Below are positions 1 through 10,321 of a stretch of 20,479 nt of DNA, in pieces; positions within the stretch are counted from its first letter, which is position 1; every line of letters begins with the position of its first letter. The position numbers and the translations under genes are program-made. The stretch comes from Trichoplax adhaerens (lineage: Eukaryota; Placozoa; Uniplacotomia; Trichoplacea; Trichoplacidae). Under the pieces are notes generated by a model. It had not been told where the DNA came from, made no database searches, and worked only from the letters and a program-made list of their open reading frames with translations. The DNA is taken from NCBI RefSeq assembly GCF_000150275.1, contig NW_002060964.1:1078943-1099421 (forward strand), given 5' to 3'.

Positions 1-286
1 ATTGGCTCAATTAAGCATGACAACTTGATTTGAAACACCACTACCAGATGTTACAGCTGACAAATTTAAAGCATTAATTCAGTATTAGTAGCCCCTAACT
101 TAGGCTATAACAATAAAATTAAGTGAATTTCTTTCAATCGTTAAACATATCTCAGACTCAATACAATCCAGAAACGTTAGATTCCAATCAAGTATTAACA
201 GACTCAATCACTAAACGGTCAAATAGGCATATTTAATCGTATGGACGTTTAGCTACAGATGTAGATTAAAAACATACTCATCGACT
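1..286 (+). promoter_or_regulatory. Conserved 5' flank of receptor copy 1
   Basis: This block recurs with few changes upstream of all six receptor copies. It begins in the shared stretch around CACTACTACCAGATGTTACAG and ends at the ATG. A TATTTAAT element at 230-237 lies 57 bp before the start codon in a well conserved context and is the best candidate core promoter. The sequence just before the ATG resembles that of copy 6 more than copies 2-5, for example TCAAATAGGC and a TAGCTA stretch where the others have TTTTGCAATA. The promoter role is inferred from position and conservation only. The window begins inside this block. Confidence 0.5.
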
Positions 287-1260
287 ATGTATAATAATAC
301 TACTCACCCACAATCGCAAGAAACTTCTCCTGTTTTAATTATTCAGTTTTGCTTTGCTACATTGACATTGATTAGCAATATCGCTCTATTGATGATTGTA
401 GCGTTGTCTAAAAATTTATACGATCAATCGTATAACTTTATTATTAATGTATCTATAATAATGCATCTATATCCGATATTATTTCATCGATCATACAGTA
501 TACATATTCCACTATAGCAATCTCAACTGTTTCAATATCTAGAGCTGTCGGTGTAGTGGTATGTCGATTAGCATATGGGGTTTGGGTTACATCGGCTAAT
601 ACCTCTATTGCAAGTTTAACTATGATAAGTATCTATCGATTTAAAATCGTTACTTGTCCGTTAACGTTTCGAAAAACAATCATTGTTAAGCATTGTAATA
701 AGTTTATTATACTGTCTTGGCTTGTAAGCGTCATGTTCGCTATCCCTGCTTTCCTAATAGGAGCGTATAATCCAGCGACGAAAAACTGCGACGCTGGCTT
801 CCTTCATGGTAAAATCTTCAACGTTGTCTATTTTTCTGTTACCTTGCTATTTTTGTACTTGATTCCGGGAATAATAATGCTAAGTAATTATAGGCGTATC
901 GCAACTAGTCTATCCTCTCAAATATCCGATAACATTGCTATAGCTCATGACCGCGAAGCCTCCATTAATCGTACAAGGAGCGTTATTCGAATTTTTATCA
1001 TTACTACACTAGCACAAATATTACTGACATTGCCCTATATTATATCTTTATTGACATATGCGATACTCAATCAGAGCCAATATCATGTACTCGCTAATTA
1101 TGATCACCAATTTTCTGTAGTTTGGCTATTATTTGTGATTAATGTCGCATCCTACTTGGTAAATCCGTTTATGTTCTTGGTTTTCGATAAAAATGTTAAA
1201 AGTGCAGCGCATGATTTATGTCTTCAAATTCACGATAGTTGTAATAATATGAAATCATGA
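287..1260 (+). pseudogene. Class A GPCR copy 1, frameshifted by a 14-bp duplication in TM2
   Basis: This copy is homologous over its whole length to the intact copies at 3663 and 18421. It starts at the conserved ATG after CATCGACT and ends in the shared Lys-Ser-stop. Span is 974 nt, which is 960 plus 14. The extra 14 nt at 457-470 are an imperfect tandem duplication (12/14) of 443-456, near codon 57 in TM2. They shift the frame, so the original frame stops at 515-517. The remainder stays open to 1260 and keeps C3.25, the Tyr-Arg motif, W4.50, the loop-2 Cys, P5.50, P6.50 and NPFMF. The residue at the 3.32 equivalent is Trp, unlike the other copies. As read, it would make only a 76-residue fragment with TM1. 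No GT-AG intron explains a 14-nt gap. Recent inactivation is likely; an assembly error is less so for a 14-nt change. Confidence 0.85.
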
Positions 1261-1896
1261 GTAACTTATCGAACTAGATATATCAGATATGGTATCATTT
1301 TTTACTAGACACTTAGTCTTAAATAGCTTTAAATAGCCACGAAGGCTCAAAATAAAGTGCCAAGCTTTCATTTGAGTACGTTATTAAGTAATTAGCTCAC
1401 ATAATTACAACTTTAACCGATTTTTATTGTTGTAGACGGCAATATTATTTATATTAATGCGTGAAGTTGTATATTTCTGACATTTTTCAAATGCTTCAAT
1501 CAGAGGATTTCAGAATAAACTATGTTATCAGCGTAAAGACTGCTATCTGTAATCCAGTTTTATTCGACGTTTACCCTTGTGATTTATTAGCAGTAATAGC
1601 AAATGCTGGTCTAACTGGAAATTGCTTTCGCTATATATGAAAGGGATACATTTGTTTAGCTATATAATATTATTACTTTATATCCTAGAACATATGAGCT
1701 GTTTCCAATACACTTTATTGGGTAGTGTTAAATCATTAAACAATAACATAAGGTTTATTATAAAGCAAATTCTATTAAAATTGATATACATTACGACGTG
1801 AAAATGATATTTACAGTTATTCCGGTTATATCATATACTTAATCTAGTGAAAATCGTAACCTATAGAACAGTGAAACCACTTCAACTTATTTACTT
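1261..1896 (+). repeat. 3' flank and spacer block X, first copy
   Basis: The first 80 bp match the flanks after the other copies (CACTTAGTC, ATAGCTT). The rest, from about 1345, is a block not found after copies 2-4. It reappears after copy 5 at about 15365-16080, and its end reappears after copy 6. The copy here lacks about 100 bp near 1770 and a further ~100 bp near 1560 that the copy-5 version has. The ~99-bp minisatellite seen after the other genes is absent. No coding potential is conserved between the X copies. Confidence 0.65.
1351..1356 (+). promoter_or_regulatory. Candidate poly(A) signal AATAAA for copy 1
   Basis: A canonical AATAAA followed by GTGC lies 91 bp past the stop of copy 1. 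The same motif occurs in the homologous block after copy 5 (15372-15377), there about 650 bp past the stop. No AATAAA is evident close downstream of copies 2-4. Confidence 0.35.
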
Positions 1897-1900
1897 ATTA

Positions 1901-1926
1901 TTTCGAGTATACACGTACGCTTGAAA
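1901..1926. repeat. Imperfect palindrome, unit 1
   Basis: A 26-bp dyad starting TTTCGAGTATAC and ending CTTGAAA has 9 of 13 positions paired. It belongs to a conserved spacer element that is nearly perfect in unit 2 (5308-5333) and present in units 4, 5 and 6. Confidence 0.5.
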
Positions 1927-2065
1927 TAAATGGCATGCAGTAAACGGAAAATACTCGTATCTCGCTTGTCTAGCGAGCTGCAACTAGAAAAAATTAAAGC
2001 ACACTCTTTACCAATACGCAATCAGTAAAAATTATCATATGAAATATAAAATTGATATAAAATCA

Positions 2066-2299
2066 GTCATTATAAGCCTGATTAATAAATGATCGGATTT
2101 AGAACTTGAATATTGTTTGTACTTTTTACCTGGAGTTATTTAAGATACTTACTCATTCTATTCAATGTATACGTTTAAAAATAATTTCACCTAAAGCTGG
2201 ATTAATTGATCTATACGTTCTAGTCACATTAAAGGTAGATAATGTACGTTATAAAAATTGTTAATCATCTAATGTTACTTGCTAATATTGTAAAGGAGA
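2066..2299 (+). repeat. Internal duplicate, copy A (with 2983-3224)
   Basis: The segment beginning TATAAGCCTGATTAATAAAT and running through ACGTTATAAAAATTG to GCTAATATTGTAAA is a diverged direct copy of 2983-3224. In the other units this segment occurs once, shortly before the 5' block, so the copy here is out of place. Confidence 0.6.
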
Positions 2300-2982
2300 C
2301 CGATGTGAAAATTTATTTAACCCTCTATTTCTGTATAATATACAAATGGAACAACAATAGAAATATTTTTGTTTAGTTGTGATTGAATACCCAATACTGA
2401 ATAAATATAATAATGCAATTTATTCAATAATCAGCATTAATGAATGTATAGTACTGAGCTAATAATAAATGAAGCTGATAATTAAAAAATGATGCATTGT
2501 AATGTAACGTTTGATTCTGATTTTGGGGCCAATAAATACTTAATAGTATGGAAGAGATATATTTCCTATTTATAAACTTGTACCTATCGATACCTTCTAT
2601 AGCGTATTTACTGAAGAACAAATTCAAAATTAATAGTTAATCATTATAGCTATGCGTTGTGGGTATAAAATCGATTAGCTACTAACTTCTACCGTATCTA
2701 GCTCTATTTTATGCTTTAAATTGAAATTAATTTCACGCTCTCCAAAACATAATTCTGTACGTGAATTGTTATCAATCGATTTTCTATCAAGTATTACAGG
2801 CCAAAGACAAGTAGAAACTAGCAAGTTACTGTAATGAAAATCGTATCTTAGAGCATAATTAAACTCTGATAACTACATGTCGAAAGATTGAAATCATCTT
2901 CGAGTTAATTAAGCCTCATAGCCGTTACTAACAGTATTTGATACTTTACTTTTTTAATTAATAAAGTTTAGCTAATCTTTAA

Positions 2983-3224
2983 TCGGTATAAGCCTGATTA
3001 ACAAATGATCAGACACATAATTTTAATTGTAGCCCTTCTTTCTCCTTAAAGTTTTTTGCAATCCTTTCTCATTTCATTCATTCTCTACGTCTAAAAATAA
3101 TTTCAAATTAAAAAAGGATTAAATGCCCAATTGATCCATGTATTCTATTCTCTTTAATAGTAAACGGCATGCGTTATAAAAATTGGCAATAATTTAACAT
3201 TACCTACCGATATTGTAAAAGAGT
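2983..3224 (+). repeat. Internal duplicate, copy B (native position)
   Basis: This is the partner of 2066-2299. It occupies the position held by the same segment in units 2-6, so it is probably the original. Both copies carry the CATTCTCTACGT-like and TTTAAAAATAATTT-like landmarks. Confidence 0.6.
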
Positions 3225-3357
3225 AACAACAAGAAGCAATCCAATTAACCCTTACCTAACGTTATAATTATAATTTTACAATTGCTTCCCATTTTTCAGT
3301 GTAGCATTAGCAATACCTCCTACCAATGAATAACAATGGATAAATGATAACATAGTA

Positions 3358-3662
3358 GCAAAGAGAAAATTGTTTAATTAAGCATAGCAAACTGATTTGA
3401 AAACACTACTACCAGATGTTACAGCGGTTAAATTCAAAGCATTAATTTCACTCGGGATAATTACAACACGGCTTAGGTTACAAGAGTAAAATTAGAAAAT
3501 TTTCTTTAATTGTTAAATGTATTTCCAGAATTAATTTAATCAAGAAACGTTAGATTACAGTCGAGTATTAACAAGTTCAATCAATGTATAGCCAAATAAG
3601 CATATTTAATCGCATCGATCTTTTGCAATAGATATAGATTAAAAGTATCCAACTCATCGACT
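3358..3662 (+). promoter_or_regulatory. Conserved 5' flank of receptor copy 2
   Basis: This block aligns to the 5' flanks of all other copies. TATTTAAT at 3603-3610 is 60 bp before the ATG and is followed by CGCATCGATCTTTTGCAATA, a sequence shared by copies 2, 3 and 5, and mostly by copy 4. The start context is CAACTCATCGACTATG. The promoter function is inferred from conservation. Confidence 0.5.
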
Positions 3663-4622
3663 ATGTTTAATAATGCTACTATTACACACCCGCTAGGAAA
3701 TCCTGCTATTTTAGTCGTACAGTTTTGCGTTATTACATTGGCATTGGTTAGTAATATCGTTCTGGTAATAATCGTGGCGTTCTCTAAAAATATACACGAT
3801 TTATCTTATAACTTTATTATTAATGTATCTATATCCGATATTATTTCATCAATAACTCAGTATGTATATGCTATTACGACAATCTCAACCGTTTCAATGT
3901 CTAGACCTGTAGGTGTTGTTGTATGTCCAATAGCATATGGACTTACGGTTACATCGATCAATACCTCTATTGCAAGTTTAACGATGATAAGTATCTATCG
4001 ATTTAAAATCGTTACTTGTCCGTTAACATTTCGAGATACAACTATTTTTAAACATTGTACTAAGTTTATTATACTGTCTTGGCTTATAAGCGTCGTATTC
4101 GCTATCCCTGCTTTCCTAATTGGAACTTATAATTCAGTAATGAAAAGCTGCGACTTTGGCTTTCCCTATGGTAACATCTTCAACGTTGTCTATTTTTCGA
4201 TTACCTTGCTATTCGTGTACTTGATTCCAGGAATAATAATGTTAAGGAATTATAGACATATCGCAATCAGTTTGTCTTCTCAAATATCTGATAATACTAC
4301 TATATCTCATGACCGCGAAGCTTCTATTAATCGTACACGGAGCGTTATTCGAGTTTTTATTATCGCAACACTGGCACAAACATTACTGACATTGCCCTAT
4401 ATTATAACTATCTTGACTTATTCAATACTCAATCAAAGTCAATTTCAACTACTCTTTAACAATACCCAATTTTTTGTAGTCATCTTGTTATCGTTTACGA
4501 GTAATTCCGTATCTTACTTGGTAAATCCATTTATGTTCTTGATTTTCGATAAAAATGTAAAAACGTCTATGTATGACTTATGTCTTCGAATTCGTAATAG
4601 ACGTAGTAATACGAAATCATGA
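3663..4622 (+). CDS. Class A (rhodopsin-like) GPCR, intact copy 2
   Basis: Single exon, 319 residues, seven hydrophobic helices and an expected plasma-membrane location. Landmarks are N31 (1.50), N54 and D59 in a NVSISD motif (2.45, 2.50), C88 (3.25), S102 (3.39), R113 (3.50), W140 (4.50), C163 in loop 2, P189 and Y197 (5.50, 5.58), P245 (6.50), and NPFMF at 288-292. C88 to R113 has the canonical spacing of 25. A short Asn-Ala-Thr N-terminus (N4) is a likely glycosylation site. The Asp/Glu before R113 is Tyr, position 6.48 is Thr, and NPxxY is NPxxF. The 3.32 equivalent is Thr, arguing against an amine receptor; the 7.43 equivalent is Ser, so it is not an opsin. Intracellular loop 3 is short, and C307 in helix 8 could be acylated. 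Pro89 after C88 replaces the Arg of all other copies. Ligand and G protein are unknown. Confidence 0.92.
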   Translation: MFNNATITHPLGNPAILVVQFCVITLALVSNIVLVIIVAFSKNIHDLSYNFIINVSISDIISSITQYVYAITTISTVSMSRPVGVVVCPIAYGLTVTSINTSIASLTMISIYRFKIVTCPLTFRDTTIFKHCTKFIILSWLISVVFAIPAFLIGTYNSVMKSCDFGFPYGNIFNVVYFSITLLFVYLIPGIIMLRNYRHIAISLSSQISDNTTISHDREASINRTRSVIRVFIIATLAQTLLTLPYIITILTYSILNQSQFQLLFNNTQFFVVILLSFTSNSVSYLVNPFMFLIFDKNVKTSMYDLCLRIRNRRSNTKS

Positions 4623-4707
4623 TTAATTTATCAAAGTAGCTGCATCAGATACGGTGTCATTTTTCACTAGCCGCTTAGTCTTAGATAGCTTGCATACTAT
4701 CTATAGT

Positions 4708-5170
4708 GTTAATTGCTATCTAACAGTTATTCTGACATCGATCAAGCTAATACTATAGTAACTTTGATATAGATTATTGATAGAGAACGTGTTCGCTATT
4801 TAACAGGTTAATTGTTATCCCATCCTTATTCTAACGCGGATCAAATTTCTGCTATGATAACTTCGATACGAAATCAAGTTAGAGTACTTGTTCACTATTT
4901 GTGAGGCTAATAGTCATTTAATCCTTATTCCGAAGTTAGCTGGATCAAATGATTACTAATAACTTTAATAGAAGATAATGATAGAGCTCTTACTCTCTAT
5001 TAACAATATTAATGGCTATCTAGCTACTATTCTCAAATAGACCAAATTACTACTATAATAAGGTGATACAAATATTGTTGGAGAACTTGCTTACTCTTTA
5101 TGCTGCTAATTATTATCTAATCGCTATTTTAAGATGGATCAAAATTACTATCATGGTAACTTTGTGATGC
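4708..5170 (+). repeat. ~99-bp minisatellite, five copies, after copy 2
   Basis: Degenerate tandem copies start at about 4708, 4807, 4906, 5008 and 5105, giving periods of 99, 99, 102 and 97 bp. Each begins with a GTTAATTGCTATCTAAC-like stretch, has a TTATTCTGAAATGGATCAAA core with ACTACTATAATAACTTTGAT, and ends near GAGAACTTGTTCACTATTT. The array lies 85 bp past the receptor stop. No continuous open frame runs through it. Confidence 0.8.
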
Positions 5171-5307
5171 TGTAGAACTATATTGACGATATAATCTTTT
5201 AATGAGATTACCTTCTTCTACAGTTATCCTGATTCTATCATGTACTTAATCTGATAGAAATCGAAGCCTGTAGGGCGACGACAGTACTTGAACTTGTTCA
5301 CTTATTA

Positions 5308-5333
5308 TTTCGAGTATACGTGTACACTCGAAA
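5308..5333. repeat. Near-perfect 26-bp palindrome, unit 2
   Basis: TTTCGAGT (5308-5315) and ACTCGAAA (5326-5333) are perfect 8-bp arms around ATACGTGTAC. Reading the full 13-bp arms, 11 of 13 positions pair. This is the best preserved copy of a dyad found in five of the six spacers. It could be a protein-binding site or a remnant of a mobile element. Confidence 0.65.
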
Positions 5334-5634
5334 CGAATGACATGCAACAAATAAAAAATGCTCATATACCCCTCATCTGGCGAACTTGAATCAGAAAAAA
5401 TTAAAGCATGCTGTTAAGCAATACGCAATATTTAATGGCTATCACGAAGACTCGTTAAATTATAGTCTCATAAAGGTAGATTGCATTCGAAATAAATGGC
5501 ATGCAACAAATGGAAAATACTCATATACCACTCGTCTGGCAAACTTGGACCGGAAAAATTAAAGCATGCTCTTAATCAATATTCAAAGGCTATCACCAAG
5601 ACTCGTTAAATTATTACACTCTTATAATGGTAAA
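5329..5634 (+). repeat. ~159-bp tandem duplication, unit 2
   Basis: The segment from CGAAACGAATGACATGCAAC to about 5487 is repeated from CGAAATAAATGGCATGCAAC at 5488. Both halves contain the TCTGGC-AACTTG, GAAAAA-TTAAAGCATGCT and AAGACTCGTTAAATTAT landmarks. Other units have one copy. The duplication starts inside the right arm of the palindrome. Confidence 0.7.
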
Positions 5635-6926
5635 TTAAAATGATTTTAGCCGTTGGCACTTGGCTGAATTATGCCAAAGAAACAGCCAATAATAATTATG
5701 CTACTTTTAATCGCCTTCTATTGAGTAAAAGTTGTCGCCGATGAACATTAGTCAATCTTATTCTATGCTGTATCCACTTTACCTTGTACGATAACTTTGC
5801 AGACTTATCAAGACTAAGGACTTAATACTATTTTTGTAAGGCTTAATGCAAATATCTATAATGTCTCAAGGAATCTAGATTGTCTTGACTAACAGAGACC
5901 AATCTAAAAGTTCATCTAACTCTTTATTTCTTTATAATACACCAAATGAAGTAGCAATCTTTTATTTTTTATTTAATTTTGATTGAATATTGCATAAATA
6001 TAATGCTGTAAGTTTTCTTCAATAATTAAAATTGATCAAAGTGTACTACGGAGCTAATAAAATGAAGCTAGTAATTAAAAATGGTGCACTAAAATGTAAT
6101 TTTTAATTCTAATTTTGGTGCCATTAAATACTCAATAATATAGCAAAGATATATTTCCTATCCATAAACTGGTACCTGTTAATACATTCTACAGCATATT
6201 TTACAGAAGACATTCAAAATTAATAGGTAATCATGACAGCTATGCGTTAGGCGTATAAAATTACTGGCTAACTTTCTATCGCATTTAGCTTCAAATTGAA
6301 ATCCTAATTAGTTCTAATGAATGGTTATCAATCGATTTTCTAGCAAGTATCAAGGCCATAGATGAGTAGAAGCTATCAAATTACTGTAATGAAAATCATA
6401 TCCTAGAATATAATTAAACTCTGGCAACTACATACCTAAAGATTAAAATCATCTTTGGGCTAATTAAGTCTCATAACCGTTACTAATGGTATCTGATACT
6501 TCATTTTATTAATAAGGTTTAGCTCCATAGTCAAACTTCAGTCGGTATAAGCCCGATTAACAAATAATCTGACTTAAAACTTCAATAATGGCCGTTCTTT
6601 CTCCGTAAAATTTTTATTTTAATCCTTTCTCATTCTATTCATTCTCTACTTTCAAAATAATTTGAAACTAAAATAGGACTAACTGCCCAATCGGTCTATA
6701 CGTATATCCTATTTACTTTATAGATAGAGCACATGCGTTATAATAATTGACAATCATTAAATGTTACCTAATAACTACTAACAGTGTATAAGAGTAATGA
6801 CAATAAGCAATTCAATCAACTCTTCTTTAACGTTATAATGATAATTTTACAATTGCTTTCGACTTTTTAGAGGTATCATTAGCAATTCCTATTATCAGCG
6901 AATAACAATAGATAAATGATTACATA
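5635..6926. repeat. Shared noncoding spacer body, unit 2
   Basis: This stretch aligns over its length to units 3, 4 and 5. It includes ATAACTTTGCAGACTTATCA, AGAGACCAATCTAAAAG, GGTATAAGCCCGATTAAC and, near the end, an inverted AAGCAATT/AATTGCTT pair around TTAACGTTATAATGATAA. A hairpin-like pair at 6436-6443 and 6451-6458 is the counterpart of the perfect one at 12973-12995. No gene is visible on either strand. Confidence 0.6.
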
Positions 6927-7234
6927 GTAGTTAGGGAAAATTGCTCAATTAATAAGTAAAATAAATTGGTGTGAAAACACTACTGCCAGATGCTACAGCT
7001 GTTAAATTTAAAGCATTAATTTACTCGGGATAATTACAATACGGCTTAGACTGCAAGGGAAGAATTAGGAGAATACTCTCTAATCGTTGTACGTATTTCC
7101 AAACTCAATTCAATCAAGAAACGTTAGATTACAGTCGAGTATTGACACTTCAATCATTCTACAACCAAATAAGCATATTTAATCGCATCGATCTTTTGCA
7201 ATAGATGTAGATTAAAACATCCAACTCATCGACT
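6927..7234 (+). promoter_or_regulatory. Conserved 5' flank of receptor copy 3
   Basis: This block is close to that of copy 2, including GAAACGTTAGATTACAGTCG, CATATTTAATCGCATCGATC and TTTTGCAATAGATGTAGATT before CAACTCATCGACTATG. It is intact even though the gene that follows carries a frameshift. Confidence 0.5.
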
Positions 7235-8196
7235 ATGCTTAATAATACTACTTTCTGGCTACCGCTAGAAAATTCTGCTTTTTTAGTCGTCCAGTTTTGC
7301 TTTACTACATTGACAATAGTTAGTAATATCGCTCTAGTGGTAATTATATTGTTCTCTAAAAATTTACACGATTTATCATATAACTTTATTATTAATGTAT
7401 CTATATCCGATATTATTTCAACGATCGTAATGTATATACATATACTGTTACAGCAATCTCAACCGTTTCAATGTCTAAACCTGTAGGTGTTGTTGTATGT
7501 CGATTAGCATATGGACTTACGGCTACATCGGCTAATACCTCTATTACAAGTTTAACTATGATAAGTATCTATCGATTAAAAATCGTTACTTGTCCGTTAG
7601 CATTTCGAAATACAATCATTTTTAAACATTACAATAAATTTATTATACTGTCTTGGCTTATAAGCGTCGTATTCGCTACGCCTGCTTTCCTAATAGGAGC
7701 TTTTAATTCAGCGACGAAAAACTGCGACCTTGGCTTCCCTTATGGTAACATCTTCAACGTTGTCTATTTTACTATTACCTTACTATTCGTATACTTGATT
7801 CCAGGAACAATAATGTTAAGGAATTATAGGCGTATCGCAATCAGTTTATCTTCTCAAATATCTGATAGCACTGCTATATCTCATAACCGCGAAGCTTCTA
7901 TTAATCGTACAAAAGGCGTTATTCGAGTTTTTATTGTTGCAACACTCGCACAAATACTACTGACATTGCCCTATGTTATATCTGTCTTGGCTTATTCAAT
8001 ACTCAATCAAAGCCAAATTCAGCTAATCTTTAATAATCCCCGATTTTTCGTTGTCATTTTGTTATCGTTTGCGATCAATATCGCATCCTACTTGGTAAAT
8101 CCATTTGTATTCTTATTTTTCGATAAAAATATTGGAATTGCAGCACATGACTTATATCTTCGAATTCGCGATAGTTGTAGTATTACGAAATCATGA
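7235..8196 (+). pseudogene. Class A GPCR copy 3, frameshifted by a 2-bp TA insertion after TM2
   Basis: This full-length family member spans 962 nt, which is 960 plus 2. Compared with copy 5 it has an extra TA in the alternating stretch TGTATATACATATACTG (about 7431-7447), near codons 66-70 at the end of TM2. The original frame then stops at 7484-7486 after 83 residues. The downstream frame stays open from TM3 to the normal stop, with C3.25, the Tyr-Arg-Leu motif, W4.50, the loop-2 Cys, P5.50, P6.50 and NPFVF all kept. The N-terminus has Asn-Asn-Thr-Thr. The lesion fits slippage in a dinucleotide run; a sequencing error is possible. With no other damage over 960 bp, inactivation would be recent or polymorphic. 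Confidence 0.82.
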
Positions 8197-8277
8197 ACAA
8201 TTTATCAGAGTGGACGTATCAAATGTCATTTTTTAACTAGCTACTTAGTCTTAGATAGCTTGCATACTATTTACAGT

Positions 8278-8528
8278 GTTAATTGCTATCTAACTCTTAT
8301 TCTGAAATGAATCAAATCACTGCTACAGTAACTTCGATGTAGGTTAATGATTGAGAATCTGTTCACTATTTAACGACTTAATTGTTATCCCATCTTTATT
8401 CTAAAGTGGATCAAATTTCTACTATAACAACTTCGATACGAAATCAAATTGGAGTACTTGCTCACTATTTGTGGGTTAATAGTTATTCAATTCTTATTCG
8501 GAAGTTAGATGGATCAAATTACTAGTTC
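8278..8528 (+). repeat. ~99-bp minisatellite, 2.5 copies, after copy 3
   Basis: Copies start at about 8278, 8376 and 8474. The third is cut at the junction AAATTACTAGTTCTCGAGTA, where the sequence jumps into the degraded palindrome and ACAACAAATGGAAAATACTC block. Copies 4 and 5 and about 120 bp of following sequence seen in unit 2 are missing. Confidence 0.75.
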
Positions 8529-10013
8529 TCGAGTAAATACTTAAATATATGAGATACAACAAATGGAAAATACTCTGTTCCTTGGCGAACTTGAACTGGA
8601 AAAAATTAAAGCATGCTCCTAACTAATATGCAACACTTTATTACTATCATTAAGACTCGTTAAATTATTACAGCCTTATAAAAGTAAATTAAAATAATTT
8701 AACCAATGACAATTAGCTGAATTATGTCGAAGTAATAGGCAATGATTACGCTATTTTTATTCGTCCTCCATCAAGTAAAAATTGTTATCGATGAACTGTA
8801 GTCAATTTTATTTTATACAAGCTGTATATTCCTTACCTTGTACGATAACTTTACAGACTTATTAAGATTAAGAATTTAATACCATTATCATACAATTTCA
8901 TACTAATATCTATAAGATCTTAATGAATCTAGATTGCCTTTACTAGTAATAGAGACCGATCTAAAAGCTCATTTAACTGTTTATTTCTGTATAGTACACC
9001 AAATAGAGCAATATAAATAATATTTTTATTTATTTGTAATTGTATACTCAATAAATATAAAAATCCAAGTTTTCTTTTCTTCAATAATCAGCATTGATTA
9101 AGGTGTCTGCTGAGCTAATAATTGATGAAGCTGGTAATTAAAACTGGGACATTGGAATTTAATGTTTTGATTCTATTTTTTAGGCCAATAAATACTCAAT
9201 AGTACGGCAAAGATATGTTTCCTTTTCGTAAACTCTTACCGGTCAATACATTCCATAATATATTTTACAGAAGACATTCAAGATTACAAGGCAATCATTA
9301 TAGCCATGAGTTGGGGGTACAAATTAGTGGCCAACTCTCTACCGTATTTAAGACTATTCTGTGATTTAAATTAAAATCCTAATTAATTTCAAGCTATCCA
9401 AGGCATGATGTTGCACATGAATGGCTATCAATCGATTTTCTAGCAAGAATCGTAGGCCAAGGACAAGTAGGAATTATTAATTTAAAGTAATGAAAACCAT
9501 GTCTTAAAATATAATTAAACTCTAATTACTAAACATCCAAAGATTGAAATCACCTACGGGCTAATCAATCTTATAGCCGATACTGACAGTATTTGATACT
9601 TCATTTTACTAATTAATAAGGTTAAGCTCCATAGCTAAACTTCAGTCAATATAGGTCCGATTAACAAATAATCAGGTTTAAAACTTCAATATTTTTCATA
9701 CTTTTTCCTTGAGGTTATATTTTCTCATTCTGTTCATTCTCTATATTTAAAAATTATTTGAAGCTAAAGTGGAATTAACTTATCATCGGTCTATACATAC
9801 AATTTACTTTAAATGTAGATGGCGGACGTTATAGAAATTGATAATCATTTAACATTACCTACTAACATTGTACAAGAGTGCAGTATTGACAATAAGCAAT
9901 TAAATTAACCCTTATTTAACGTTATAATGATAATATTACAATTGCTTTCTACTTTTTAGTGTAGCATTAGCAATACTTTCTACCAATGAATAACAATAGA
10001 TAAATGATTGCAT
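8529..10013. repeat. Shared noncoding spacer body, unit 3
   Basis: This begins with a decayed dyad remnant (CTCGAGTAAATACTTAAATA) and the GGCGAACTTGAACTGGAAAA block, then follows the same order as units 2 and 4. At 9894-9901 and 9940-9947, AAGCAATT and AATTGCTT form a perfect inverted repeat around TTTAACGTTATAATGATAA. No conserved reading frame is present. Confidence 0.6.
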
Positions 10014-10321
10014 AGTAGTCAAGGGAAAATTGCTCAACTATGTGTAATAAATTGTTGTGAAAACACTACTACCAGATGTTTCAGCTGACAAATTTAAAGC
10101 ATCAATTCACTTGGAATAATTACAACACGGCTTGGGTTACAAGAATAAATTAAGAGAATTCCCTTTAATTATTGAACGTATTTCCAAACCTTATTCAATC
10201 AAGAAACGTTAGATTGCAACCAAGTATTAACAGATTCAATCATTCTATTGCCAAAGAAGCATATTTAATCGTATTGATCTTTTGCAATAGATGTAAATTA
10301 AAAACATCCAACTCATCAACT
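10014..10321 (+). promoter_or_regulatory. Conserved 5' flank of receptor copy 4
   Basis: This aligns with the flanks of copies 2, 3 and 5, including CATATTTAATCGTATTGATC and TTTTGCAATAGATGTAAATT. The last bases before the ATG are CAACTCATCAACT. The frame happens to be open upstream of 10322, but that stretch is homologous to noncoding flank elsewhere, so the start is placed at 10322. Confidence 0.5.

Larger units (their letters stand above)
1927..3357. repeat. Shared noncoding spacer body, unit 1
   Basis: Most of this stretch aligns to the spacers of the other units. Shared landmarks include TAAACTCTGATAACTACATG, TATCAATCGATTTTCTA and GGTATAAGCCTGATTAACAA. It lacks about 300 bp that other units have between the GGCGAACTTGAAC block and the AGAGACCGATC block; a duplicate of a downstream segment sits there instead. 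No open frame is conserved between units on either strand. Confidence 0.6.

Noticed and set aside
2424-2627. A 67-codon open frame on the - strand in the unit 1 spacer
   Set aside because: It begins at TTG rather than ATG, and the homologous stretch in unit 2 (about 6000-6220) has indels that break the frame. The product has no recognisable features.
3663-4622. Opsin or amine-receptor identity
   Set aside because: There is no Lys at the 7.43 equivalent (Ser in copy 2, Ile in copy 6) and no Asp at the 3.32 equivalent (Thr, Leu or Trp).
4708-5170. CRISPR-like array
   Set aside because: The repeats are about 99 bp, degenerate and directly adjacent, with no short exact repeats alternating with unique spacers, in an animal-type sequence.
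446-7447. Short introns explaining the frame changes in copies 1 and 3
   Set aside because: The extra sequence is 14 and 2 nt, too short for any spliceosomal intron, without GT-AG borders. Copies 2 and 6 have uninterrupted sequence there.
10172-10321. A 50-residue N-terminal extension of receptor copy 4
   Set aside because: The frame is open by chance from a TTG. The same stretch is noncoding 5' flank in every other copy and contains the TATTTAAT element; the family start is the ATG at 10322.
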